64,000 nt of DNA from Carex sylvatica (Eukaryota; Streptophyta; Magnoliopsida; Poales; Cyperaceae), in NCBI GenBank assembly GCA_964058845.1, contig CAXKVR010000216.1, positions 1 through 64,000 on the forward strand. The letters are read 5' to 3'. Shown piece after piece: positions 22,584-33,894 of the stretch. Each line of letters opens with the position of its first letter. Position 1 is the first letter of the stretch. Below the pieces are notes generated by a model. It did no database searches. It was not told where the DNA came from and worked only from the letters and a program-made list of their open reading frames with translations. A program made the position numbers and the translations under genes.

Positions 22584-23715
22584 CTCAATTCTAAACAAGG
22601 AGTGTTGTTCGCCTAACCACCTACAGTATATTTCTTAAACCTAATTCAAATCTGTGTTGTTTGTGAGTTGTGATCGAATTGCAATAAAATAAATATGAAA
22701 TAATCAGATTTTAAACCCAATCAATTAAAGCTTTAAGAGCATTTTGATAGGTTCTGATCAAATTTGAAATATTTTAGTGCGTAGGTGTTAAGAGCATTTT
22801 AAACATATTTTAGTTAGATAAGTCAAATGGGCTAGAAGAACGAGACAGTTGGCATACGGTATACATGGAAATCGAGCACACTTACTGGTTTTGTTTTCTT
22901 CTTTTCACTTACTGGTACCGGATTTTGATATTGTCTGTTATCTATCTCTGTTCACTTACTGGTACCAGTTTACATACTGGTTAGTTTAGAATTGTGTTTA
23001 TTTTTTCCTATAATAGTTTTATTAAGATTGTTATTGTTTACTCTCTACTGATAAACGAGCTGACAAATAAGAATCTTTAATAAGATACAAATACAAATAA
23101 GAATAGAGAACATTTTAGTCTCATTTGACCAGTTGGACAATACAAATACAAATAAGGATCTGTAATTTAAAATATGTACCAATTTGTCATTTGTAATTTA
23201 GAAAGTGTTTTGAACCCGAGCCCGTTTTAAAAAAAATGAATCTAATTATGTCTATCCCTAACTCAAATTCTGACTTCGCCACTGTTCACATGTATAGTAA
23301 ATTACGGTGCCGACACTTGTATTTTTTTAAATATTATTTTTTTATAAAAAATAAATAGCAACTGTCTATATATAATTAAATTGCAATTCTAACCTAAAAA
23401 CAATAAATGTCACTTATGGATCTCTGAAACTTAAAAAAATGGGTAAAAACAAGTATTGGACCATTGACAACGTTGGCTTATTTCAGTTAAATAGGATCTT
23501 GATTGGTTTGTATTTTTCTTTGCATACTTAATTTGTTGTTATTTTTGTTTTGACCAAATATTCTCTTATGATCACAATACTTCATATTCAACTAACTTCA
23601 ATTGGTGGTCTAGAGAATTTCATCACAAATCGAAATTCATAAGCTATTATAACCTACTTGTAAGGACCGACAGTCCGACACGCTTTAAGGGATCTAGAAT
23701 CAATTACCGTAAGGT
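22584..23715. other. Intergenic; duplicated CACTTACTGGTACC
   Basis: AT-rich. The word TTCACTTACTGGTACC occurs at about 22905 and about 22951, with related CTTACTGG / ATACTGG nearby. No gene is supported. Confidence 0.4.
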
Positions 23716-24686
23716 CCGGGGTATCAACGGATACGATATGGATCGGGTATTTTTATACTCATACCTAGGGTGTTCAAACGGTTCGGTTTAATCAGTTTTG
23801 GATTGAACCGAATTAGTTTGATTTAAACGGTTCGGTTATTTCAATTTATTAGATCAGTTCGGTTGACTTTTCAAAACCGAATTATAAGTTCGGTTCAGTT
23901 CGGTTTAAAAAATTTCAAAACCGAAATAACCGAACTGACCGAACTTTCATATAATATGAATTTGATCCGAACCACTCCAGTTTATTTCTTAATAGTCCGA
24001 TTTATTTCTTAATCAATTGTTTTAAATACTTGGTTTATTTCTAAATATCTTAGTTTATTTCTTAATACTCCGCTTTATTTTTAATATACTTCGGTTTATT
24101 ATAAATCAATTGTTTTAAATAAAAAAAATTAATATATTTCGGTTTGAACCGAACAAACCTAACAAACTGAAATAAAACTTCGGTTCAGTTCGGTTGCAAT
24201 GCTAATTCGGTTCGGTTCAATTTTTAAAACCGAATTATAACTTTGGTTTGCCAAGTTTAGTTCGGTTGAAATCGAACCGAACCGATGAACACCCCTACTC
24301 ATACCTGATATGATGACGATTTTTTTTAAAAATAAGGTACGGATAGGATAAATAGAAAAAAAATACCATTGATGCATTTCAATTTGTGTTTCCAATAAAA
24401 TATTTTTCAAAATAAAAAAAATAAAAAATAATAATTAATACAATTAATTAAAATTATAAAAATTTAATAAAACACAATACTTTTTTTTATCATGTATCAT
24501 TTTTGTAGAAATATATATCTATCTATATAATTTTTCTTAAATTATCTTATACGAAAACGGGTAAGATAATGAAAAAAATCGTTATCCGTATCTGATAAGT
24601 TAACAAAAAAAAATCTTATACTTATCCGTATTTTCGGATATGATACGAGTCAGATAAATAGATAAAATGGTGCCATTGATCCCCTG
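23716..24686. mobile_element. hAT-type MITE, host of a nested insertion
   Basis: Ends CCGGGGTATCAACGG and CCATTGATCCCCTG. The flanks are CGTAAGGT (23708-23715) and CGTAAGGA (24687-24694), an 8-bp duplication with one mismatch. It is split by the element at 23766-24297. Its interior (GATAAGTTAACAAAAAAAAA, CTTATCCGTATTTTCGGATA) is shared with the element at 24737-25188. Confidence 0.78.
23766..24297. mobile_element. hAT-type MITE nested in the 23716 element, perfect TSD
   Basis: Ends TAGGGTGTTCAAACGGTTCGG and CCGAACCGATGAACACCCCTA, 532 bp. Exact 8-bp flanks CTCATACC lie at 23758-23765 and 24298-24305. The interior is rich in CGGTTCGGTT / AACCGAACCG direct and inverted repeats, with several GGTTTATTTCTTAAT units in the middle. 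It is non-coding and younger than its host element. Confidence 0.9.
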
Positions 24687-24736
24687 CGTAAGGATGGTTT
24701 TGTGAATATTTTTTCTTTTATAATTGAGACTTGCAT

Positions 24737-25188
24737 AGGGGTGTCAACGGGTACTGTACAGGTTGTGTTGAAGCATTTTTATACTCGTATCCGTTAAGAT
24801 AATGAAAAAAAATCTTTATCCTTACCTGTTTTTTCAAATATGGTACGGATCGAATAAACAAGTAAAAAAATGTTATTGACATCACAATTTTTGCTTTTGA
24901 TAAAATATTTTTCAAAACAAGAACAAAAAGAAAAACATAATAAATACAACTAATTTGTATTAAGAAAATTTAATAAAATACAAATCTTTATTGTATCATG
25001 TATTATCTTCATACAAATATATCTATATATATAATTTTATATTTAAAAATTATCTTAGAATAACAGATAAAATAATAATAAAATTATTATCTGTACCTAA
25101 TGAGCTAACAAAAAATAAATCTTACTCATACTCATTTTTCGATTAACATACAAGTTGGATAAACGGATAAAATATCATTGACACCCCT
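24737..25188. mobile_element. hAT-type MITE, same family as 23716 element
   Basis: Ends AGGGGTGTCAACGGGTA and CATTGACACCCCT, 452 bp. Flanks AGACTTGCAT (24727-24736) and AGACCTGCAT (25189-25198) contain the expected 8-bp duplication. Internal words TTTTTATACTCGTATCCG and GATAAAATATTTTTCAAAA recur in 23716-24686 in the same orientation and order. A remnant also seems to lie at 35640-35815. Confidence 0.85.
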
Positions 25189-25291
25189 AGACCTGCATAT
25201 TGCTCGGATTTGAAAACGCTTGAATATATTTCTGACAATTAAAGCAATTTTCTTTTTGGCGTAGTGGAGTAACTGAGCAACCAACAATAAA

Positions 25292-26880
25292 CCGACATTT
25301 TTAAAACTACCCAATTAGCAATTTTTTTTAATAATAATAACTAAGTTTAAGCTATTTTAATAAAAATGTCCGTAAAAAAATTTCACATTTTTTTTACAAA
25401 ATAGAATTTTTTTAATTTTTTGTATTGAAATATTAGAAATATTGAATATTTTTTTTGAAAATAGATAGAATAAATATAATTTGATTTATTAGAAAGACTG
25501 CAACAAATAACTCGATGAGTATTTTTCAGGCCGGATTTTTTGTGGCTGCAAGAAAAATTAATATATTTCTTTGTGTTATTGGAAAAAAATAAAAATGCTT
25601 GGATTTTGAGTTATTGATCCCGGTTCAAAAGTCACTTCTAGGTAATACATAAAATATTGTGATCCTTTAGTACATTTAATTTCTAAAAAGTTATATCTAT
25701 TTTGAGAATTCTTTTTAAATAACAATCATTAAATAACTTAAAGTTTTTGTTTTTTCAAAAATAGATACAACTTTTTAGAAATTAAATGTACTAGAAGAAT
25801 CACAATATTTTTTGTATTACTTAGAAGTGACTTTTGAACTGGGATCAATAACTCAGAATCCAAGCATTTTTATTTTTTCTAATAACACATAAAGAAATAT
25901 ATTAATTTTTTTACAGCCGCGAAAAATCTGGCCTGAAAAATGTTGACCGGATTATTTGTTGCAGTCTTTTTAATAAATCACATTATATTATATTTCATCT
26001 ATTTTCAAAGAAATATTATTCAACATTTCTAATATTTTAATACAAAAAAAAAAAAAACCGGTTTCAATGTAATCGGATGAATTCATTGAAACCGTTTTTT
26101 TTTTACACAAAACATAAATTTTTTTCTTTGTATTGAAATATTAGAAATTTTGAATATATTTTTTTGAAAATAGATGGAATACAATATAATTTGATTTATT
26201 AGAAAAACTGCAATAAATAACCCGGATCAACATTTTTGAGGTCGGATTTTTCACGGCTATAAGAAAAATTAATATATCTCTTTATTTGTTATTGTAAAAA
26301 AAATAAAAATGCTTGAATTTTGAGTTATTAATCCCGGTTCAAAAGTCACTTCTAGGCAATACAGAAAATATTGTGATCCTTCTAGTGCATTTAATTTCTA
26401 AAAAGTTGTATCTATTTTGAGAATTCTTTTTAATAACAATTATTAAATAACTTAAAGTTTTTTTTTCAAAAATAGATACAACTTTTTAAAAATTAAATGT
26501 ACTCAATATTTTCTGTATTACTTAGAAGTGACTTTTGGACCGGGATCAATAACTCAGAATCCAAGCATTTTTTTTTCAATAACACATAAAGAAATATATT
26601 AATTTTTCTTACAGTCGCGAAAAATCCGGCCTAAAAAATATTGATCAGGTTATTTGTTACAGTCTTTCTAATAAATCAAATTATATTGTATTTCATCTAT
26701 TTTCAAAGAAATATATTCAACATTTTTAATATTTTAATAAAAAAAATAAAAAAAATCTGTTTTGGAAAAAAAAAAAACCGTGAAAATTTTCCTCGGTTTG
26801 GACATTTTTATTACATTGGTTCAAACTTGATTATTACTATTAAAAGATTTTGTTAATTGGGTATTTTTTAAAAATATCGG
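25292..26880. mobile_element. 1.6-kb Mutator-like fold-back element with duplicated interior
   Basis: Ends CCGACATTTTTAAAACTACC and TATTTTTTAAAAATATCGG. The 9-bp flanks are AACAATAAA (25283-25291) and AACAATAAG (26881-26889), one mismatch. Inside are two tandem copies (about 25440-26060 and about 26140-26760) of a unit that is itself an inverted repeat. Each arm contains CGGTTCAAAAGTCACTTCTA, GATACAACTTTTTA and ATGCTTGGATTTTGAGTTAT or complements. No transposase is visible. It shares termini with 58873-59493. Confidence 0.85.
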
Positions 26881-26897
26881 AACAATAAGCAACATGC

Positions 26898-27042
26898 ATG
26901 CCCTCTACATTAACACAATGTTTGAGTTAATTTCTTTTGGACCGTGTGATTTAATTTTGCACCAACGAGGCTCTTTATTATTAGTGTGGATTTAAATCAG
27001 ACGGTCTAAATTTTAACTCAAACTATGCGTTATGTAGAGCAT
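26898..27042. repeat. Small fold-back MITE
   Basis: ATGCCCTCTACATTAACACA ... TGCGTTATGTAGAGCAT are imperfect terminal repeats around TTTGAGTTAA / TTAACTCAAA. About 145 bp, related to 20606-20790. Confidence 0.6.
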
Positions 27043-28692
27043 ACGAAAATCAATTACATGAATAAAATATTTCAAGGGGAATGTAATGTATTTTGAAAAT
27101 TTGATGTTCTGTATCGCAATTGTAATTTATTTGCTACGACGAAAGCAACCTTGAAAATCAATAGTCGGCTTGAGTGAAGTCATTCTATATCAAAACCTTT
27201 GATTACAATAGTCACCAAAAAAAAAAAAATTAAATCTCTTAGCCAGTTCCAACCCAGTCCAATCGATCGTGGAAATCGACCCTATCCATTCCGGCCCGAC
27301 CCGACTCGACCCATAAGAGTTTCGAGAAGGCCTTAAATGGGCCCTTTGACATATTTCCAGCTACGTATTGAAAAACCGAGGGAAATCCAAAATTTTCGAG
27401 GAATGGGAAATGGAGAGGATTTACGATCACATGCAAAATTTGAACTGTGAAGGCATCCCAAGTAAATTTCAACAAAACCAAGGGCAGTGAGAGCGAGATG
27501 TCCAGAGATGGGACAAATCGGGGCGTAGTGGTTGGCGAGGGACCTCTATACACCAGGTCTATTACGGTAGAACAACGAGCAACCTTGGATGCGGGTCCCA
27601 CTTTATAGCTGCTGTATCTATTACACTTCTCATGTACCAGGTTTATCTCTTAATTCCTTGCAACCAAGAAAACGTTCTAGTTGCTCTTAGAGTAACGTAA
27701 GTGTTACAGGAACAGTGACTGATACAGGGGACCACATAAATAAAAGCTTGAGAAGCCCTACATTAATGGTAGTATTAAACGACCGTGATCAAGGAGCATA
27801 TACGATAACATAACAGCATCAGGGGTAATAACTAGGCCTCTGTAACTCTGTTACTCCGATACTAGTAACTCCCGGTCGGAAATGTTTTTGTCCTCTCCAT
27901 TTCGTGAGTACTGAAGAATCCATTGATTTCATTCATAAATCAGTACTCAAAATTTTTCTAACTAGACAAGTCAAAAATCGACTTACAGATATATATTCTC
28001 AAGATAGACAATGAAGTAATTTCTACTGTATTAATGGAATGCTGTATTTGTTTCTAATTGGAGAAATTGAGAGGAATGGTGCACCATTTATTTACAATGA
28101 TACTTATCTGAGCTTCATTAGTTTTATTCATAGTATTTTTTTCCATGTATGTGGAAGAGAAACTGGAATAATCCAGTTTAAGAAGACTTGAGAGGAGTGT
28201 TATGATTCGTATTTACAGCAGCTGTCACATGCCCTAAAAGCCCCCCTCTCACTCCTCACTTCCTCTCTATCATCTCAATCCCAAATCAAACTCATCCGTC
28301 GTATGCTCTTTCCTTATTCAAATATATTTCTTTTTTTCATATATATCCTTCATTGTTTTTTATTTTGCAACTCATATTTCTCGCTTGTCACTCACTCTTT
28401 CTCTCCTCTGTTTGGCCCCCTTTCTGCTTGCTTCCCACTTACACTAAGCTCTCACGCTCAAAAATAGACAGCCAGGTAGCTAGATCTGGCCTTGTCGCCA
28501 TTTTACCCTTTTCTCTTTCACCTCTTTCCTTATTTGTATTTATTATTCTTTTTTGAAACCGCTAATCGTGCAATGTTGGGTGAAGCATTGACAGTACTGT
28601 AAGAGAGTGTGAGTATGGATACGTCGATTTTTGTGAGCTGCTTCTGAAAATCCGATTTTGAAGTGCCATTGTTATTTCTAGAGGGAGAATAA
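27043..28692. other. Upstream region of the BPP-like gene
   Basis: No supported gene on either strand. A 120-codon minus-strand ORF (27601-27239) is noted under rejected items. From about 28230 the sequence becomes rich in TCTCTC/CTTT pyrimidine tracts, as in plant 5' leaders, with ATATATATCC at about 28340. The 5' UTR of the following gene probably lies within 28250-28692. Confidence 0.45.
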
Positions 28693-31600
28693 ATGAATTT
28701 GAACAGGAGTTACAATATGGGGGAGAGAGAACGAGAGACTATGATTCGTAGCGGGAGAACGCTCGGAATGGTGATTAAGGAGAAGGATGAGGAGCTGGCG
28801 CTGTTTCTAGAGATGCGCAAAAGAGAGAAAGAAGAGAAGGAGAAAGAGAGAGAGAAAGACAAGGTGGGAAGCACCGATCCAATGCAAGGTAACTAAAGCC
28901 CCTAATTAGTTCCAATCATTTTTTTCCTTCGGAATTTTTTTAGCCCTAGTTATTGTTTGAACAAATATTTTGCTATTTGGTACAACTACCATAGAAAATA
29001 GGAAATAATCCAGTAGACCATCCTGGAATCATCTATTCCTTCCGTTTTCAATTACAAAATGTCCCGGGGGTACATATGCCAACCAATGAACTTCAAAATA
29101 TGAGTATATTCATTCAAGGAGGGCAACAATATTTCATTCATGCCCTCTTAAAACTTGGTATTTAGCTTCTATTCACCATGATAGGTATCTCATATGCCTT
29201 AAATCTCTGTATCCTCACAGATTGGTGAGTTTTCAGCATATATGCCCTCTGATAACTTTAAATTTTCATATACACCCTCAGAATCTAGTATGTGTATTGT
29301 AGCTGAGCAAACCTATGACCTTTTATTTATTTCATTTGTGTAAATCCAGAAAGCAATAGATAAAATAACTCTACCTTAGTGATTTGTATATGTCCATATA
29401 ATCTCTGTTCGTTTGATGTGACCTCTTTCTTTTGTGACTCTTGTCTAGATATAACAAACAGCACTTTTAAAAGTGTAAGTTGAAATACAAGCAATAGGAA
29501 GAAAAGTGAAATCGGTATCGTTTTAGTCTGCAGTTTTATATAGGTGATTTTGTGTTTTTACCAATGTTGTTTGATATCGGTACTGGTATTCTCTTATAAG
29601 ACTGGACATTTGTATGGTTTTCCGGGAGGTACCAATTCAAAACCAGATTTACAGATTTACAGAGTTAGATATTTAAATATTGTTGTTTATTTCTGCTTTC
29701 TGAAAGTCCTTTCTGTTTGGTATATTTCTTAAACAGAGTTGAAAGGAGGGGCTGTACCACACTATAATAAAGTACTTCCTAATACCACATTAGTACGCAA
29801 GGCTGGAATTGATGATTTTCTAAACTCCGATAATGACAAGAATGACTATGATTGGTACTTGTGACATCACATTCTCTTCTTTTATGGATTTCTTCTGAGA
29901 TTGTTATGCAACCTTTTGTTTCAATACCTTATTCCTATCTAAATGCTGGTAAAATGATCTTTGCATATGTAACCTTGTAAATATCACTATTTCCATAAGC
30001 AGATTCTCAAATGAACCTTTTAAGTGGTAACCAAAAACTACTCAAACCAAAAAAGTTATCATACAGCACAGCACCGATAAGAAATTTGCTGAAAGAAGGG
30101 ATCACAACTAAGAATGGTATATTCATCCAGGAAGAGTAAAATAAAGTGGATTTTTTATTATACCTCAAGGGCACTATATCAGCTAACTGAAGATAAGCAA
30201 CAGAAAAAAAGAAAAAAAAAAGCAGGCTAAGGAAAATGTGGGACCATTATGCAAATTTATCCTCACAACGTTGTGTTTGTTTAAATTCAGGCTATTAACA
30301 CCCCCAGGGACACCGTTGTTTCCATCTTTGGAGTCACAGACAAAAAAATCACCAGTAAGCCGAGTTGGCACCCCCAAATCCCGTCCGACTGCTCTTAAAT
30401 CCAGGGTACCTCATACCTTCTCTCTTACAATGTGCTGTTCAAGTCCAAAATATCTGCCAAAATAATATAGTCCGAGGCCAATGCAAAGCTCCAGAATATA
30501 TTGTAAAACTGATACATTATTAAAACTGAACTTTGTGAGATTTAGTATTTAACACTTTAAGCATTAGATTTTGCATATATTTATCTTTATTCTGAACCTC
30601 GTGTTCTTGCATCTAGATTTTTGCCGCACTTGTACATTAGAGATAAGGTTAACTCAGGGAAGGGCTTGAACAAAGCCAAAAAATTTGGGCATAATTGGAG
30701 AATTAGAAGTTCATGACCCAATTCTCTTCCTCTCTGTGTTTTGTACTAGGATTTTGTGTTTAGTTAGCTTAGATATTTAAATGTCTAATGAGGGATTCAT
30801 TTGCACTAAAATTGATGCATCTGTGCCTCCAAACATTTGGAGGGATGATAGAGGCAATTGGTGTGGACAACAACTTCACTGTGTTAATTCTTATTTTCAA
30901 GGCAAATGTATTTCAACATTTCATTTTAGCTTTCTCTCGTGTTAAATTCTTATGTTATAATGGAAGCAATCAATTTTCCCTAAATGATAAATTTGTTCAC
31001 TACTGTTCTGTCTGTTTTGCCCTTGTATAGTTAGCAAATCCTCAAGATCCACCTTTAAGAGGCAGTACTGGTAGCAACCCTCCATCTCGTACTACCTCAT
31101 CACACAGCCTCACCACCACCCGCAGACCATCCTCGTCAGGTGGCCCCCCGTCCTCCAGACCAGCCACACCAACAAGTCGTACCACCCTCTCCACACACTC
31201 CACTCGGCCCTCTCGACCCTCCACCCCCACTTCCCGACCCATCCTGCCATCCAGAACAGTGCCAGCCAAGCCTGTACCAGCAGCATCCAGACCTGCTTCC
31301 CGCTCGACAACACCTTCTCGGTCCACTGTGCCGACCAGATCATCTACACCGTCTCGTGCCTCCAGTGTACCAGCCTCACAGCCAAAACCAGTACCGAGCC
31401 GTTCTTCCACTCCTACCAGACGAAACCCAAGCAATGCAAATGTAACCACTACGAATGTGGGTCGATCTGCACCTGCTTTGCTTAGTAGATCAGGTATAAC
31501 TGGTGGGACCAAACCCTCATCAGTTGCAGCACCACCTACGCGCACGGCTTCTCCAACAGTGAGGTCCCGCCCATGGAAACCTTCTGACATGCCAGGGTTT

Positions 31601-33205
31601 TCACTCGATGCGCCACCAAATTTAAGGACCAGTTTGCCCTCAGATAGGCCCTCTTCAGCCTCTCGAGGGAGGCCTGGAGTTCCTAGTGCCAGGTAGGCAT
31701 AAAAGATCAGAAAGATTTGCCAATGAGCTCTTTATGTTTTGAGAAATCACAAAATTACATTTTATGTTAGAAATCAGTTGTTGTAGAACAAATAAGTGCC
31801 AGCATGAATGATTGCAAGTTTGGGTAACATCCCAAGGAAAGAAAAAATTGTGTTGTTACGTACACTGGTTAAGGGACTTCTCACATTTTTCTCAAAATAT
31901 ACAGGCCTTACGTACAAATACTCAAATGCTTGATTCTGTTGCAATATACTGATCTGTTGGGGCATCTTTTACAAATTTTAAAAAAAAAAAATATAGATTC
32001 ATTTTTAAATATTAAATTTTGTTTATGAGCAAAAATGCAAATTGTTCAAGTATCTGGATTTTTTTAGAAATGCTTACATCTTTTGCATAACAAAGGAACC
32101 AGTTTGGCAATAACCATGAAAAATAAAATGCATATTTGTATGATGTCATCTTCATATTTTTTTTTAGAAATTTCTCATAATTTTAGAACTGTTTGTTTTG
32201 TATGATGCCAGGTCATCTTCAGTAGATATAGGTTCCCAGCCAAACCCCAGGGGGAGGCGCCAATCATGCTCCCCATCTAGGGGTCGGGCCCCAAATGGTG
32301 TCAGTGCTCCAGTGTTGACATCATCAAGGAGAGGTCACATGAATGGTAGTACTGAGCCAAACTCTAACTCTAGCCCGAACCCAGTCGTTATAGGAAACAA
32401 GATGGTTGAGCGAGTAGTTCATATGCGACGGCTGGCCCCACCTAAGCAAGAGACTGGTTCCAATGCTGTTCTCACGGGTAACAGACCTTCTCTTTCACCA
32501 GATGGTAGCAGTGGATTTGGCCGCAACTTGTCTAAGAAATCCCTTGACATGGCATTGAGGCATATGGTATTTCTCCTCTCTAGATTTTTTCCTTGTATTG
32601 CTCCTTTGCACCCATACCCCCTAGACCTTTCATATTTTACATTTGTAGAGATATCAAGTGCATGGATAATCTTGTCAATAACAAGAATTTTCTTTTACAA
32701 TTTCTTATTTACTAGTGGATTAAAAGGATATTTAGTTTGCTGAAGTGGACATACCAACTGTACACTTTGAAAGATTTTAAGGAAATGTAAAAGGTTTGTT
32801 GTTTACTCTCCATTTTGTTTTGGTCAGTCTTCAGTCTCTCCCTCAAACAGCCCCAATAACATTTTTCAAATGGAGACCAGGTCTTGGAATTTCTGTTTAT
32901 CATAGTTCAGCTGTTGAATTTGTTAACATTTATTATCTTAAAAATGTGCAACTATGTAGGATATAAGGAAGAGCATTCCAAACAACCTACGACCACTAAT
33001 GACAAACATACCCGCATCATCCATGTATAGCATTAGGTCTGGTGCATCAAGCGCGGGACCGACACGAAGTCACCAGGTCAACGTGTCAGACTCACCTCTA
33101 GCCACAAGTAGCAATGCTAGCTCAGAACCAAGTGTTAATAACTTGATATGCTTGGAAGGTGCTGAGACTGATGAGGATTTTGTACAACAACCAATCAGAT
33201 TGTGA
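28693..33205 (+). CDS. Basic Ser/Pro-rich protein, plant FLO11-like / BPP type
   Basis: Six exons in frame: 28693-28888, 29737-29854, 30291-30405, 31031-31692, 32212-32566, 32960-33205, giving 563 aa. Residues 31-45 hold KDEELALFLEMRKREKE, and 102-119 hold DYDWLLTPPGTPLFPSLE. Both are signatures of the plant family annotated as FLO11-like or basic proline-rich proteins. The long exon 4 encodes low-complexity SRPxTPTSR / SRSSTPxR repeats, strongly basic and disordered. Members of this family have been reported as microtubule-associated (my recollection); the sequence itself shows only a basic, SP/TP-rich, phosphorylatable chain. The C-terminus (KSLDMALRHMDIRKS, then GAETDEDFVQ) is conserved-looking. 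The gene is convergent with the villin gene; stops are 690 bp apart. The start Met is the first in the exon; another Met lies at residue 9. Confidence 0.88.
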
Positions 33206-33894
33206 CATGTCTTGTTGCATAGTGCAATATTTGATGTTCTTTTTTCTGATCTAGATTAGATTGTTTTATCTTTTGGAGAAGGATCTTAAATTGCTTCTAG
33301 TATTGCTGTCTAGGCACTGGACCTTTATGATGCTCCTATGCTATATGGAATCGCATTGTGATATCACGTTAGCTGTTTATCACTGGGTCATTTTTTTTTT
33401 CAACTTTTCAGTTTTAAATTTTGTCATATTTATTTCTTTCGGCCTAATCTTGACTAGTTGACTATGTACGATTGTAATTAAAAAAATTCCAGAAGCATTA
33501 TTTGCATCTTACGTGTTAAATTTGACCAAAAAAAGAGTTATGATAAATGCTACAGCTGTCGAGCAAGCATAATTACATATAAAGGCAGCACATAGTAGTA
33601 CGTGGTCAATCAATTATACAAATAAAACATGCAACACAAACAAGAAGTCAAGAACAACTAATTTTGTCTAAACCAACAACTCTTATTAACTTTTGCCCTG
33701 AATGCTTCTGACAAAATAAAATACAGGGAATCCTCCAATTGCTCGTCTAATAATGTGTTATGCTGTTCCGTTGACCTAGAAGAAAGCAAGTTAAATGGTA
33801 TCCAGTGAAACAGATAATACAAACATCTCTGAAGTGGCATAGTAGAATTAGCTTTGAGAAATAATGTTCTGGTGAAAAAAAATCAAATTGAACC
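33206..33894. other. Shared 3' region, BPP-like gene / villin
   Basis: Convergent 3' UTR space of 689 bp. A possible 3' extension of the villin transcript covers GACCTAGAAG at about 33775. No further ORF is supported. Confidence 0.5.

Noticed and set aside
27239..27601. 120-codon minus-strand ORF upstream of the BPP-like gene
   Set aside because: Moderate composition but no recognised domain, no extension through splice sites and no neighbour evidence. Could be a gene relic; not enough to call.
31042..31590. 182-codon minus-strand ORF overlapping exon 4 of the BPP-like gene
   Set aside because: It is the shadow of the Ser/Pro/Arg low-complexity coding exon. Composition (Gly, Val, Glu, Asp) follows from the complement, with no start context or splice partners.
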